From NCBI RefSeq assembly GCF_011397635.1, contig NC_064759.1, positions 22,654,428 to 22,718,427 of the forward strand: a stretch of DNA of 64,000 nucleotides. Direction: 5' to 3'. This stretch comes from Epinephelus fuscoguttatus (taxonomy: Eukaryota > Chordata > Actinopteri > Perciformes > Serranidae). Below, one piece after another: positions 35,866-47,689 of this stretch. The position numbers were made by a program, and so were the translations under genes. Numbering within the stretch: the first letter of the stretch is position 1; each line of letters opens with the position of its first letter. Under the pieces are notes generated by a model, which saw nothing but the letters and a program-made list of their open reading frames with translations, was not told where the DNA came from and made no database searches.

Positions 35866-38800
35866 GCGCGCTTGAATACACTTTAACTGACCACAGCCTT
35901 CAAGGGATTATGTTTTGGGGTATTTGTGTCAGCTGACCATTTAACAGCTGAATAAAGATGACATTTTCCAAACATTTACACATGTAGGGAAATGCATTAA
36001 GTGACTAAGAGACTAGAAACCAGTATGTATGTTGGCACTGGTAAGGTTTCACCAAATCAGCCAGCACAGGTGGGAAAATAATTTTCCTAATGATATTAAA
36101 ATGATTTAATTGCATTGTCTTTTTTCCATTCTTTTTGACATTTCAGCACAGCTAAAGTGGCTGAGGTGAGGACACATGTTCTGACTCTACTGAGTCGCCA
36201 CAGCATGGTTTTTGGAAACTACAGATGGACAGAGTTTGATGAAGACTTTCTGCAGAAACACGTGGAGTCTGTGGCGATCGTTGATCTTGAGGAACTTATG
36301 ACACAGGTCTGTCATTTTGGTTTGCTTTGTGAATGTTCCCCATCATGTATATCATTGGGATTTTTTTCCACAACAAAGTAATAATGCTTTGCAGTTGTTT
36401 ATTCTTTCTTTTTTCATAAACTTTTTTTTTTTTTTCCACAGCCCCTTGATTTGAAGAGCTGCTCCGTCTCCGTTTGCATCTTCACTCTGAATGAGGATGG
36501 ACCCAGCATGCTCAGTTTGGAGGAGGATGAGGAGCTCTCAGCAGCCAATCACTGGTTGCTACCAGCAGGTGACATTACGGAGGATAGCATGTTGAGTAGG
36601 ACATGCTGCTGAGAAAATCTAGTTTGAGTTATCTTAGCCCAATTTATTTCCAGTTGAAGTCAGACAGATAGGAAAAAGTTAATGCAGGAAGCATTATTAT
36701 TGTTGTTTTTATTATTATTTTTCGGAGTGTCTTCATGTGATCCTCAACCCAAAATGTCCCTCTCAGAACATAGACAGCAAACTTTAAAAGGAAAGGAACA
36801 GTGTAGTACATTGACTCACGCTCCCTGCATGCTTTGATAGCTGTAAAAGTTTGTACCTCTTCATGGAAAACAGATGCTGTGGTCAGCTTAGATTCATGCA
36901 TTCATGTTGTGCATCTGTATGCTCAGTATGTTAAAAACTGATATATATTTAAACCAAAGTGTAGCTAAATGCACTGGGACTGTCTTGGTCTTCATACATG
37001 ACAGTCAAGCTCCCGAGTAAACACCTGTGGTAAAAAAAAAAAAAAAAAATATGAATGTTTAGGACATATTAAGAATATGAATTATAGCCCGACAGGTACT
37101 GGATTTCTGAGGCAAATATATAGATTTTGATTTTTGAGTTAATAGAAGCTGTTCCCAGCTTATCTGAAACCTAGTTTGGTGCGTCTTTGCCACAATTTCC
37201 TGTTAATTACATATACACTGATTTCAGTATATCTGGAATAAGCTATTATTGGCCCATTTATTGGTTTAGTTCTAATATGAACGATTGCTGTAAAAGTTGA
37301 TAATGCAGCAGGAGTGGTTTAAGAAGTTTTGTGAATTTTTTTTTTCTGCTGTGAAAAAGTTTTTTGGAATCCATCCTAATCACTGTGAAACCACCCTGAC
37401 CAAAGTGTTTTTTCTCTGTTATGGAGAAAAATACAAATGTTTTATAACCCCCTTTTAAGCTCACATGGTACAAGTATTCCATATTAATTGATAGATAAAG
37501 TCTGGGTCAAGCATTGTCTGCCTCAGAAAAGGCCTTGGCCTTGGCCTGGATGATACTGTTTTCATTGAAACTGTGGGCCACTGACTCTCCAGCTTGTTTG
37601 TAGATGCAGTTTATTAAATTTTGTCTTTTTATAGGAACTTGCTTAAATTTAGTCTTGGGTATTTCTTGTCCTTTTGTATACATGTTTTATGTTTCAGTAT
37701 TTTAATTTGGAGTATCTATTAGCTTTAGCTCAATACGGTGCAATCTTTGCTTAATATTCCCTTAAAATGGCTTGATTTCTATTTAACAGCTGAATTCCAT
37801 GGGATTTGGGAGAGTCTGGTGTACGAGAGTGGACTCAAAACCCAGGTAAAAAAATATGGCAGTTGAGAGATGAGAGAGAATGATTACATAACCTTTTCAC
37901 TTCTTAATGCCAAACTTCACATCGTTCTCATTTCCTTACAGCTCCTAGATTACGTCACGACAACAATTTACTTCTCAGACAAAAATGTTGACAGCAATCT
38001 GATTTCATGGAACCGTGTCGTGCTGCTTCACGGTAAATAACTAATGAGGACTGACAGTCTTTTCTAACATTTAAGGTTGTGTGAGAGTTGATGTGCGTAA
38101 TATAAATGATTTATCACTTTGTGTATGCCCACATTCAGGACCCCCGGGCACAGGGAAAACGTCACTGTGCAAAGCTCTCGCCCAGAAGCTGTCAATCAGA
38201 CTGTCGAGTCGGTAAGATGATCCTCATTTTAGTGAAACCGCCTAAGCAGCAACTGCACCTGCTCTTTTCATTTCAGAGTACACTCCTCTCCCTGCAGGTA
38301 TTCTTATGGGCAATTTGTTGAGATAAACAGCCACAGCTTGTTCTCAAAGTGGTTCTCAGAGGTACACCTGGCGCCTTTTTTACATCACATTGTTTAACTG
38401 GAGGATGTTTGAGAGGGAACTGATATTATTTATATCATGCCTCTTTGTTACAGAGCGGTAAGCTGGTCACGAAGATGTTTCAAAAGATCCAACAACTGAT
38501 TGATGACAAAGATGCTCTTGTGTTTGTTCTGATTGATGAGGTAAAATCAGAATCTCGGAAATGAACTTGTGGAATCGGTCTCAGGAGGGTCTTTGCTGTG
38601 ACTAATGCTGCTCCTTTTGTGACCATGTTTTATGGTGGATAGGTGGAGAGTCTGACAGCAGCTAGGAATGCCTGCCAGGCGGGGACAGAGCCCTCGGACG
38701 CCATCAGAGTGGTCAACTCTGTTCTCACTCAGTTGGACCAGATCAAACGGTCAGGAAGCACAATAGTCTCTGTACTCTTTTAAAACCTCTCTCTCATAGT

Positions 38801-41486
38801 ATATGCCATCAGAAGCCTTAGTTTTGCATGCTTACACTTTTTCTTAATTACTGTTTTCACTGTAAAATACTACTTTGTCCTATTTACACAAGTTTGTTTC
38901 GACTTTTTGGGCTCATATTTCAGACATTCCAATGTGGTGATCCTGACGACCTCCAACGTGACAGATAAGATAGACTTGGCATTTGTAGACAGAGCTGACA
39001 TCAAGCAATACATTGGACCTCCATCCGAGAAGGGCATCTACAACATCTACCTCTCCTGCCTGGAGGAGCTGATGAAGGTGGCCGAACAATCGAGCAACAT
39101 TACTGTATTTTCATTATTAACAGTTATTCAAGTCTTTTACTTTCATGTTAAATTTTATTTTTCTCAGAAGAACACTTAATTTCTAGTGGGTGTGATGATT
39201 TTACTAGATTGTATTGGGGATTTTGAAAAACTGAAGGTCAGTATCTTGACACAGGACAGTATTATGGTGGCCATGAGGTGTAAGACTCAGCAGGTAGAGC
39301 AGGTCGTCCACTAATCAGCTGCTCCTGTCCATATGTCTGAGTGTTCTTGAGAAAGACACTCGACCTTGAAAACTCAGAATGGTAAAAGGTCAGCAGCTTG
39401 GTAAAGCACTTTGGATAAAAGACCCATTCCATGTGACTGAGATCATTTTAATTTTTCCACTGATAGAATGGTGGGGGAAAAAAGCAGGTAGAGTGCTGGT
39501 CTAATATCAAGAAGACAACTGTAGATTCCAAAAAATTCTTTAAACAAATTGATATGTATGAAGCATAACAAAATCTGACTACAGATTTTCATCCTTTTGT
39601 TTTCATTAGATACATTTTTTGGGCTCAAAACTGAAGTCACTCACCAATTAAGATGCTATTTACATGTGTATAATATTGCAGTGGAAAATATAAATTATAT
39701 GTGAAAAGTAATGATTTTAAACTTACTTATCAGCATGCTTCAAAACAGTCATAAGCCAAGGCAGCAGCAGTGCAAAAGCAGCTCCTTAAATATACTAGGG
39801 TGAGCTTGAAACCTGGAGTGACATGACTTTTCTTATCCTACTTTCTAAATATTTAAACCTTTGAACCCTGAGCAAATTGGTGTGATTTCTTTCAAAAACA
39901 TGGGGGGAAAAGGAATGTCCCACGAATTGCAAAACAAATATTACTTTTTTAAAATTATTTTTAAAAATAGGGGAAAATGAAAAAAGCTAGGGAAAAATTG
40001 TATTTGTAATTATTCCTATTCCATTTTAAATATTGTTAAAGAATTATTCTTGTTTTTAAGCACTCTTTCCAAGTCATTTTCTTATTTATTTTTTTTTTTT
40101 TTGTTTTTAACTCTTCCTTTCTGTCTTTATTTTTTACTCATTTTCTTGTTTTTAATTTTATTTACTTTGCTAATTTTTTTGAGTCATTTCTTCTTTTCAT
40201 TGCTCATTGCCCTCCTCTCATGTTTTTGAAAAAAAAAATCCAATTTGGTCAGGTTTCAAAGAGTTAAAGGAATACTTCACCTACAAAATGACAATTTGTA
40301 TATCACTTACTCTCCATGTTACCTTGAATTTGTGAAGGAAACTTTGTTTTTCTCATATGCCTTCATGGATAACGGAGAAATCCAACAACAGAGAAAATTC
40401 TTGATGCCTTGGAGTAAAATGGGGCAGAGTTTCACAACAACATATCTATATCAAAACATCTGATCACAAACTCTTACACAACTCATGCAGTATAACCCAA
40501 GTCTCATTTATCCAGTCGTATGTTCAGTACCTCCCAAACACATGCATTTCCACTATAACATTATGAGGTATCAATATGACAAGTCTTGCGCAGGCTGAGT
40601 AGCGTGCCTGGGCATGCTCAGGGTGTGCTAGTCCTAGATGGAAGGGTTTTAAATCATGTTTTAGCCAAAATTCATGTGTTTGGGAGGTATTGAGCATATG
40701 AATGGGTAAATAAAACTTGGATTATACTGCATGAGTTGAGTGAGAGTTGTTAAGTGATGTTTTGATATAGTTTTGCTGCTACTAAACGTGGGTCCCATTG
40801 ACTTCAATTCATGAAGAATGGTCGCCCCTTTTTAGATTCTTCATTCAGCGTGAAGGCATGCAAAAAAAGGTAGTTCCTCATGAAGTCAACCTAACAAGTG
40901 GTGAATAATTGATACACAAATGGTCATTTTGCAGATGAAGTATTCCTTTTGAGTAGAATTCTCCTTATGTCTGTGCGTCATGTTGTTTGATATGTGCAGT
41001 GCCAGATCATCTACCCCCGGCAGCAGCTGTTTACCATGTTTGAGCTGGAGACGATGGGCTTTGCGAAGAGCGAGGTGTCCGAACACAGTCTGACCTTGAG
41101 GAACATCGCCCTGTGAGTACAGCCTCCCATAATGCAATGGAGCCCAAATCACGCTGTCTCCATGCACCAGTCATAACATCAAGTGGCAGTGAGAACTGAG
41201 ACAGCCAGAGGCTAATGTTTTGTTTTTCTTTTCATTTCCAGGAAAAGCAGAGGTTTGAGTGGAAGAGCACTCAGGAAGCTACCATTTCTCGCCCACGCGC
41301 TGTTTGTAAAGGTAAGTATTTGTTTGTGTTCTACAGAGTGTAGGAAGAAATGAGGCATATAGTCTTTTAACGTTGTTTGCTTGCCTGCAGACACCGACAG
41401 TGACTCTGGAGAGGTTTCTGGAGGCTATGGACCGAGTAGTGGATAAACAGAGGGAGGAGAAAACTAACCTGGTCAACGGTGTCTGA
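35685..41486 (+). CDS. trip13: TRIP13 (PCH2-family AAA+ ATPase), 423 aa, 13 coding exons
   Basis: Exons: 35685-35758, 36147-36306, 36442-36568, 37790-37845, 37942-38032, 38139-38211, 38298-38361, 38454-38540, 38643-38749, 38924-39077, 41000-41112, 41242-41311 and 41391-41486 (TGA). All phases agree. The N-terminal substrate-recognition domain (residues 1 to about 100) is followed by the AAA+ core: Walker [10 protein letters not shown] at 170-178, Walker [10 protein letters not shown] ending at Glu244 (human E253), and [20 protein letters not shown] with [12 protein letters not shown]. The C-terminal small domain includes [20 protein letters not shown]. Human TRIP13 is 432 aa. It remodels HORMA proteins (MAD2, HORMAD) with p31comet, acting in the spindle checkpoint and meiotic recombination. 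The donor after exon 9 (CG|GTCAGG) is weak. Intron 10 (1.9 kb) carries three repeats, and a MITE lies in the 3' UTR. An in-frame ATG at 35700 is an alternative start. Confidence 0.96.
35826..35871. repeat. (CA)n(CG)n microsatellite in a TRIP13 intron
   Basis: About 19 CA units run directly into CGCGCGCGC, an uninterrupted alternating purine-pyrimidine tract just after the first coding exon. Confidence 0.9.
39272..39440 (+). mobile_element. Degenerate tRNA-derived SINE in TRIP13 intron 10
   Basis: It contains 'ctcagcaggtagagcaggtc' and 'gtccactaatcag', then 'gtgttcttgagaaagacact' and 'aaagcactttggataaaaga'. These are the head, body and tail phrases of a common teleost SINE. The B-box portion is missing, so it is an old dead copy. 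Confidence 0.6.
39856..40266. repeat. MITE with TTTGAACCCTGAGCAAATTGG-type ends, TRIP13 intron 10
   Basis: Left end 'cctttgaaccctgagcaaat' with 'ttcaaaaacatggg'; right end 'catgtttttgaaa' with 'caatttggtcaggtttcaaa', the inverted counterpart. The interior is T- and A-rich low complexity. It abuts the fold-back element that follows. Confidence 0.65.
40265..40948. repeat. Complete fold-back MITE (about 680 bp) in TRIP13 intron 10
   Basis: The left end AAAGGAATACTTCACCTACA is mirrored by the right end 'gcagatgaagtattcctttt'. Further inverted pairs are 'tatatcaaaacatctgatca' against 'gtgatgttttgatatag', 'aactcatgcagtataaccca' against 'tggattatactgcatgagtt', and 'cctcccaaacacatg' against 'catgtgtttgggagg'. 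Nearly the whole element is two arms of about 330 bp. It ends about 50 bp before the exon 11 acceptor. Confidence 0.85.
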
Positions 41487-41862
41487 ACTCATTACAGTGG
41501 CCAAAGGCTGACACGTGATTGTTCATGAGCTCTCAATCCCATTTTTGTTCGTAGTTTATAAAACTACAACCCTTACATCTTTTTATAAAACTTAATCAGT
41601 TCATTTGAGAGAACAGTGTTGAATATATTGGCAAGTTACACTGTTTTAACAAAAGCTATCGATAACACAAGTCTTTATTCAGGTAATTCTGTCGGTGCTA
41701 TGACCTTTAAAGACCAAGTCGGTTTAAATACAGGCAGCTTGGTTTAAGATGGAGGGTGCCAAATGCTTGAATGTTCTGCGTTTACTCTGTTCTTACATCC
41801 AAAGTGATATTTTTATGTAACATTCAGCTTTAACCTTCATTGAGCTTCTATTGGTTTCCATG

Positions 41863-42091
41863 TTAAAGGAGTAGTTCACATTTGCATTAGCATTTGTTTA
41901 ACTGATGCAACTGCGTACACATTAGATTGATTTTATTGACGATATCCCTTTAGATGGCAAAGTGTTTTTGCTAACTGGTTCATTTCTGTGCACGTTGCTA
42001 GCTTACTGAGATACTGCAGGACCTGTTGAATAAGTTAATGTTCATGTAGGATACCAACTTATATTAAAAAAAATGTGAACTGCCCTTTTAA
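41863..42091. repeat. Small MITE in the TRIP13 3' UTR
   Basis: TTAAAGGAGTAGTTCACATT at the left and 'aaatgtgaactgccctttta' at the right are inverted repeats with two or three changes. The flanking bases are consistent with a TTA-type duplication. It lies between the TRIP13 stop and its poly(A) signal, so it is part of the mature mRNA. Confidence 0.7.
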
Positions 42092-42233
42092 CATACCATT
42101 TTTGTATGTGTTATATGTTTTAAAAGGGATGTTCCTCCTGTACCATAACATAAAAATGTTGTCTTTGTCCGCTCCTCTTTAAACTCTCTGGATTCATACG
42201 TTCATTACAACTTTATTTTGTATATAACATTGT

Positions 42234-42239
42234 AATAAA
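42234..42239 (+). terminator. TRIP13 poly(A) signal AATAAA
   Basis: Canonical AATAAA about 750 nt after the TRIP13 stop, followed by TG-rich sequence (tgtgtgtggtgttg). Predicted 3' end near 42260. Confidence 0.65.
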
Positions 42240-45200
42240 CAATAACATTTAAGCTTGTGTGTGGTGTTGACATGCTGCAGATGCATTTTTGGGATTTTAA
42301 CAAAGCCTTCGGGCCACCACTTGGTGGCGCACAGATGCTGTCACACAGGTTTAAACATGGAAAGACTGATTTTATGTAGTTTGTTTTATGACATATGGGA
42401 TAATGACGATAAGGGCTGAAAGTGAAAATGTCTACAGCAATAAAACCAGGCTGCAGCTGACCTTGAGGCTCTCATATTCGTTATCTAAATAACTGTTGAG
42501 TAAAACACTAAACCTCCATAAATATAACACGTGCATCTGCAGATCTGAATTGAGAAATAGCTCTTGTATTTACCTAGAGTGCAGTTATGCAGTTTCACAG
42601 TAGTCTATCTTTATGAGACAGGTTCCTGCAGGAGGACTTGAGGTGAAACTGATTATACTGTCTCTGTGTTGTGCACGTGGCCGCCGCCAATTAGACCTGA
42701 AAAACAAAACCGCTGAAAGATGATTCACTTATGAGATGTATCAGTCGTACGCGCAGTTTACACGAAGAGATCAGTGGCCCCATTGTTCGTATGAACATGT
42801 TTTGCATTCTGTGAATGCTCTGCTGCTTTGCATGTCAGCTGCCGGGTTCAGACAATGTGCCCTTTGTTTGTTGTTGAGCAACAGCTTTTTCACTCCACTT
42901 CAAAGGTGGATTCTGTCGGCTGTTCCTGAATGTTAAAAAAGAAAGCAAACAGTGGAGTTCATCTTTGTTCACACACTCCATTCCTGCTCAGTCTTATCAC
43001 TGTCACCTTTAATGTGACCTCTCTTGGGTGTTCTATTGAACACAGCTTATATTTTGGTGGGAGATCTAATCAAGGCCTTCAAGGGCAGACTTTTTTAAGT
43101 ATTGGATTTCCCCTCAAAGCACTTAATTCATTTTAACAGTTTTTATCTCTTTAAAGCCACTGTATCCTTTATGCTTAATTGTTTGGCGCCTGCTATTTTT
43201 ATATGTCAATGAAGTTTTTATGTGAGATGAATCACATGTGGAAGCTCTACTTCACTCTAATCTGATCAATGATCACAAAGTTAGGGGAGAAAAAAGGGAG
43301 ATGGAGAAAGGGAGAGCTGTAGGAACGGGCATGGTAAATAAAACCATAATTGCTCTGTCTGGAGGCCTTTTTTTTTTCTTTTGACTGTAGTTGCTCCAAA
43401 ACCAGGCAGCTGTTAAAAGGCAATCAAGACGCAGAAGGGAAGAAAAGTCAAAAGCCTTATTGTTACGGGGGTTTTATCACTGTTTCAAGCCGTTTGAAAA
43501 TGTCAGAAAACTCCAAACAAAACAAACAGTCTGATGTTTATCCTCTCAACCGTTGTTCAGGTACATGGCTGAAAGCAATGGAATATCGCTGCATGTGCCA
43601 ATGGTGATTCACATGGGGAGGGAATTAACTTACACACACATACTTATAGGCATGTTGAGAAGAAAACTGAGCAGAGCTGCACACAATGGAAATAATCAGT
43701 CATTTCTGTGAGGATAAAATCACAGATTAAGTCAAAGGGAGGTTGTGATTTACACTGATATGATTTTAAAATATGATCCTGCAGTGATTGAAGCAAGTTT
43801 AGAAAGTCAGGGCTGCTCAATTCTTCATCTACATGACAGCCTTTGATGATAAACCAGGACTTTTATCCAAGTGAACATTGCTCTTAAAAGACAACCTCAA
43901 CTCTCGCTCTGTTCCCAAACTATCCTGTCAGAGATGAACTGCTGTTGTTTCTGCTTGAGATTTCTTTATTTATTTTCTGCATCCTATATGTATGTCATCC
44001 GTTTAAGTGGGATGTTAAGAGGAAGTAGGAGAAAGAGGATGAGAGTGAGATACCTTGTAAAGAGGCAGGATCCTGGGAGCCAGGCTGCATAAAGAAACAG
44101 TAATAATTAGGCACGGCAAGTGGGATCAAAGGAAGCTGCCATCAATGAGCTATGCAAATGTCGGCTCATCCTGTCAGCCACAGACAGTGATCTGAGGGTC
44201 CTGTGTCTGTGAGAAGTCAAATGGCAGACAAATTGACAGGAGGAGCAATATAGCTCCACTCCACAGCCATCAAGGTATGGTAGTGAAACTGGGACACTGT
44301 GATATAGTAGCATTTTCAGAGAAAATAAGATGTTCTTCCAGCAGCACAGCGTGTCTCTTATGTTCCTCCAGGCAGAGCAGCTTTGTTTAGGTAATAAAGG
44401 ATAAGGTTTAGTGCTTTGGCTGTAATTTCTTCTATGACAGCAGCTCTTTGGAGCAGTGACTGAGTGACTGACTGACACCGGGCGTATAATAACAGCTTAC
44501 GCCTTGATAACGTGGAAAGATCAAAGTGACATCTTTCCTCATTCTGAATATAATCTGCACAGGAGTGGAATATTTACAAAACACTAACATAACATTCCTG
44601 TTTTCATACTGAGCCAAAGGTTGCCTTAGTAAATGAATATTCATAACTCTTGGCATGTGTCCTGCGGCTGGGCCCTGTTTTAACGCCCTGCCAAAGGAAA
44701 CAAACTATAAAACTGCTCAAGAGCTTTTGATGTCTGGTGGGTTGAAGTACAGCATGTTCTTCCCAGGTCTCTTTTAGAAAACACAGTTTATCTTTAGCAT
44801 CTGTTGGGGCACACTTCTAACACAAATAATGGAAATTAGAATGGGGAGCAAATCAGTGTTTGGTTAGCACACAGACTTGTAATCATTTGCTAAATAATAA
44901 TGTTATGAATTGCACCTGGTGTGTTTATGTCTGCACACAAGAAAAGCTGGGAAACCCCAGTTCTTTACAAAATTAAAATCTCATTTGGGTTAAAGTAGTG
45001 CAGCAAAAATAATGTGTCTCTAATTCCGAATATGTAACCTAATCACACCACTAGTCTATCTGCAGACAGGTATAATCAGCCTGTTTTTTGTGATCTAATT
45101 ACTTTACATAGTTTGATTTACAAAAGCCTGTGATACAAACAGGCCTACAAACTAATGTGTCTGATAGAAAAAAGCAATCAATTATCAAAATGATAAAAGC

Positions 45201-45646
45201 GTCCTCGTCATGACTACAAATCCTGAAAACCATGAATGGAGCCGTGTGGAGAGCCACACCAACAGAGGACGCGGTTTCACATTCAACGACACATGAGCTG
45301 CCAAACCAGCGCTCAGTGCGTCAAGGTAAACAAGGCCTACAACCGGAAGTCAATTAATGTGCTTTTCAAAAATAATAATACATTTGGTAAAACTGGAAAT
45401 TCAAACATAATTGGGTGTGAATGGAGAGATAGCCCATAGTTTAAAATTGTTTACTCAGAGGTTTCATTGCATTGGTTAAAATTTGTAACATTTATAGTAT
45501 ACTGTCTGCAGAAAACAATAAGTAATCAAACACAAAATTTACTGCAAAGAAAACATAAATTATTAGTGAAACTGAACAGCCTGCTGGTTATAGCTTATGA
45601 AAAGAGAGGGTTTGCTTGGTTTGGTGTATACTGAAAACTTTATTAT

Positions 45647-45679
45647 TAGTAGTAGTAGTAGTACTAGTAGTAGTAGTAG
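45647..45679. repeat. (TAG)n triplet repeat
   Basis: About ten TAG units with a single interruption (TAC), in the intergenic region upstream of NKD2. Confidence 0.85.
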
Positions 45680-45931
45680 CCTAGTATACAGTTTTTTCTA
45701 ACAGACGTTTTAACGTTTCTTCCGGTAATGAGCTGAATGAGCCATTTCTTAGATCAAGGACAACAAACTTTATGAGCTACTGATCTGTTATCTTTAGATA
45801 TGGCAGCTAATATTATGTTTTTACAACAAATTCACAAAAAACAAACACTTGCACCATTAAAGGTTGCAAATCAGTGAGTGTACCCAAGTATTTTTCCCTT
45901 TAATATGACATAAATAATTCCAAGATTTAAA

Positions 45932-46280
45932 GGCCCAGTGTGTAGGTTTTAGTGCCATCTAGTGGTGAGGTTGCAGATTTGAAACTTCTCCTGTGTGCCA
46001 GGCACGTACAAGAACTAAAAATGCTAATGACCCTACCTAAAGCTATTGTTTTTGTTTTTGTTTTTTTTTTAATTTAATTTTTGTACATTCTGGGTTACTG
46101 CATTAAGAAACATGCGTTCAACATGGTGGCAAAAAAAAGTCGAAGCCCTGCTCCTTATAAACAACTCATTCCAAGGTAACGAAAACACAGCAGGTCTCAT
46201 TTTCAGCGGTCTATAAACATATTTATGCATATTATACACCATCTCTGCCAATAGCGGTCCATAAATCCTACACCCTGGGC
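45932..46280. repeat. CAGTGTGTAGGATTTAG-type MITE, near full length
   Basis: Left end 'cagtgtgtaggttttagtgc', with 'catctagtggtgaggttgca' inside; right end 'ataaatcctacaccctgggc'. The flanks are TTTAAA on both sides. It lies upstream of NKD2. Confidence 0.75.
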
Positions 46281-46639
46281 TTTAAACTTGAGCTGGCACT
46301 GGCAGCAACTTGTGTATTTGTTGTCATTTTGCACACTCTGTAAAGACTAAGTGAATAATAAGCTGTTTAAAACAATGATTTGGCCCATAATAATCAGCAC
46401 AATGTGATTGCTGCAACCCTCACTGAATGAAGAATTGGAAATGCTTCATTATAGTTAACTAGATTTGTGATCAAATGGATTTTAATCATCCATGTTCGCT
46501 TATGGCAAGCTGTTTGGAACCACCTTTTTTTAAAAAAATATATAAATAAATAAAATAAAATAAAATAATAATTCTACGGATATTTTGGACATTGGGTTGA
46601 TACACTGCTTGCAACGTTTTCATCAATATTGACATTTCA

Positions 46640-47005
46640 TTTTGAAAGGCACTAACCGGAAGTACCGTCCCTGCTCGCTCTGTCTTGACGCTGCCGTGAT
46701 CTCTTGCTCTTGAAAGCGCTTCCACTCTCAGTTGGACTGAAGGGAAGTCTGGAGACAGACAGCGAGTGCTGCCCTGTCTCCTCCACAGAGCTTTTACATT
46801 TATTATTCACAGATTCATTTCGCCTCTGCACGCGCACAACTGATGCTTCAATGAACACGCGACTTTATTACCTGCCTCTGGATGAAGTTGGAGTTTTCTT
46901 CCTGCAGAACAAACACAATGTGACCATGCTGAAGCAGTGACTGCGTTATCCTTGTCCGATATCGGAGTATACCTTTATTGATCCGGGGGGGAGAGGGACG
47001 TGAGC
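46640..47005 (+). promoter_or_regulatory. NKD2 promoter / 5' UTR region
   Basis: CpG-containing sequence immediately upstream of the NKD2 ATG, with an ETS-type motif (ACCGGAAGT, 46655-46663). The transcription start cannot be placed exactly. The last 35 nt before the ATG contain TTTATTGATCC followed by a G-run. Confidence 0.45.
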
Positions 47006-47360
47006 ATGGGAAAACTTCAGTCAAAACATGGTGAGAAAAGTTTGTCATCATTGAATAACAACATGTTAAAGTATTTCTATTATAGTCTTATAATAAACTA
47101 ACGATTGTCTGTTTTGCATCCTTCTCTCTGATAAAGCGTGTAAGCGCAGAGAAAACCCTGAAGGTGAGGATTTTGTTATATTAGGGTTAATAAATGATGA
47201 TAATAAGATAAAGTAGGTTGAGTTTAAGGTGTGTATGTGCTGATCGGTGTGTTTCCTCCGTGTCTCAGGAGACAGTTTTGTTGTAAACGCTTTCCTCCGG
47301 AGAGGGATGGAGGAATGTGAGAGGTACAGCGCGACGGATCAGAAGCTGAAGAACATGCAG
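47006..47360 (+). CDS. nkd2: NKD2 (Naked cuticle homologue 2), first three coding exons; rest lies beyond the window
   Basis: Exons 47006-47030, 47137-47163 and 47269-47360 join in phase to give 48 residues: MGKLQSKHACKRRENPEGDS, then FVVNAFLRRGMEECERYSAT, then DQKLKNMQ, followed by a GTATAA donor. The MGKLQSKH start with Gly2 is the N-myristoylation signal shared by NKD1 and NKD2, which anchors the protein to membranes. Human NKD2 continues ...KRRESPEGDSFV in the same way. NKD proteins bind Dishevelled through a downstream EF-hand-containing region and damp Wnt/beta-catenin signalling; NKD2 also escorts TGF-alpha vesicles. The EF-hand exon (a WTFTLYDFDN-like motif) was sought in the remaining 16.6 kb on the plus strand and not found, so intron 3 exceeds 16 kb. 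NKD2 rather than NKD1 is preferred because it follows TRIP13. Confidence 0.9.
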
Positions 47361-47659
47361 GTATAAGGCATTCATCTTCTCTTTAATTTTAAGTCATTGC
47401 AAGTAAATGAAAAGACTGCACGGCTAGTAAGTTTACTCTTAATGACAAGTCCGACTGTGTGCAAGCTTTTATTCTTAACTCCGTGCATTTCCAAGAGTTA
47501 CACAAAAATGAGCGCCCATAAAATCAGAGATGGTTTATGTTGGCAAAGATATTTCTTTGATCCTGTTCTGTCTGAATTGTCATTTTTCAAGCTGCATGTG
47601 AAACATTCATGTTCACTTTTACTTGAACATAATTCATTATTGGAAAAAGACTGTGCCAG

Positions 47660-47689
47660 GTGTGTGTGTGTGTGTGTGTGAGTGTGTGT
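47660..47689. repeat. (TG)n microsatellite
   Basis: About 14 TG units with one GA interruption, 300 nt into NKD2 intron 3. Confidence 0.85.

Larger units (their letters stand above)
42261..46600. other. TRIP13-NKD2 intergenic region; no gene seen
   Basis: Apart from one MITE and one triplet repeat listed separately, I see only short open frames with no recognisable family. There is AT-rich unique-looking sequence at 43.6-45.6 kb. Non-coding regulatory elements for NKD2 may lie here but cannot be recognised from one sequence. Confidence 0.5.
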
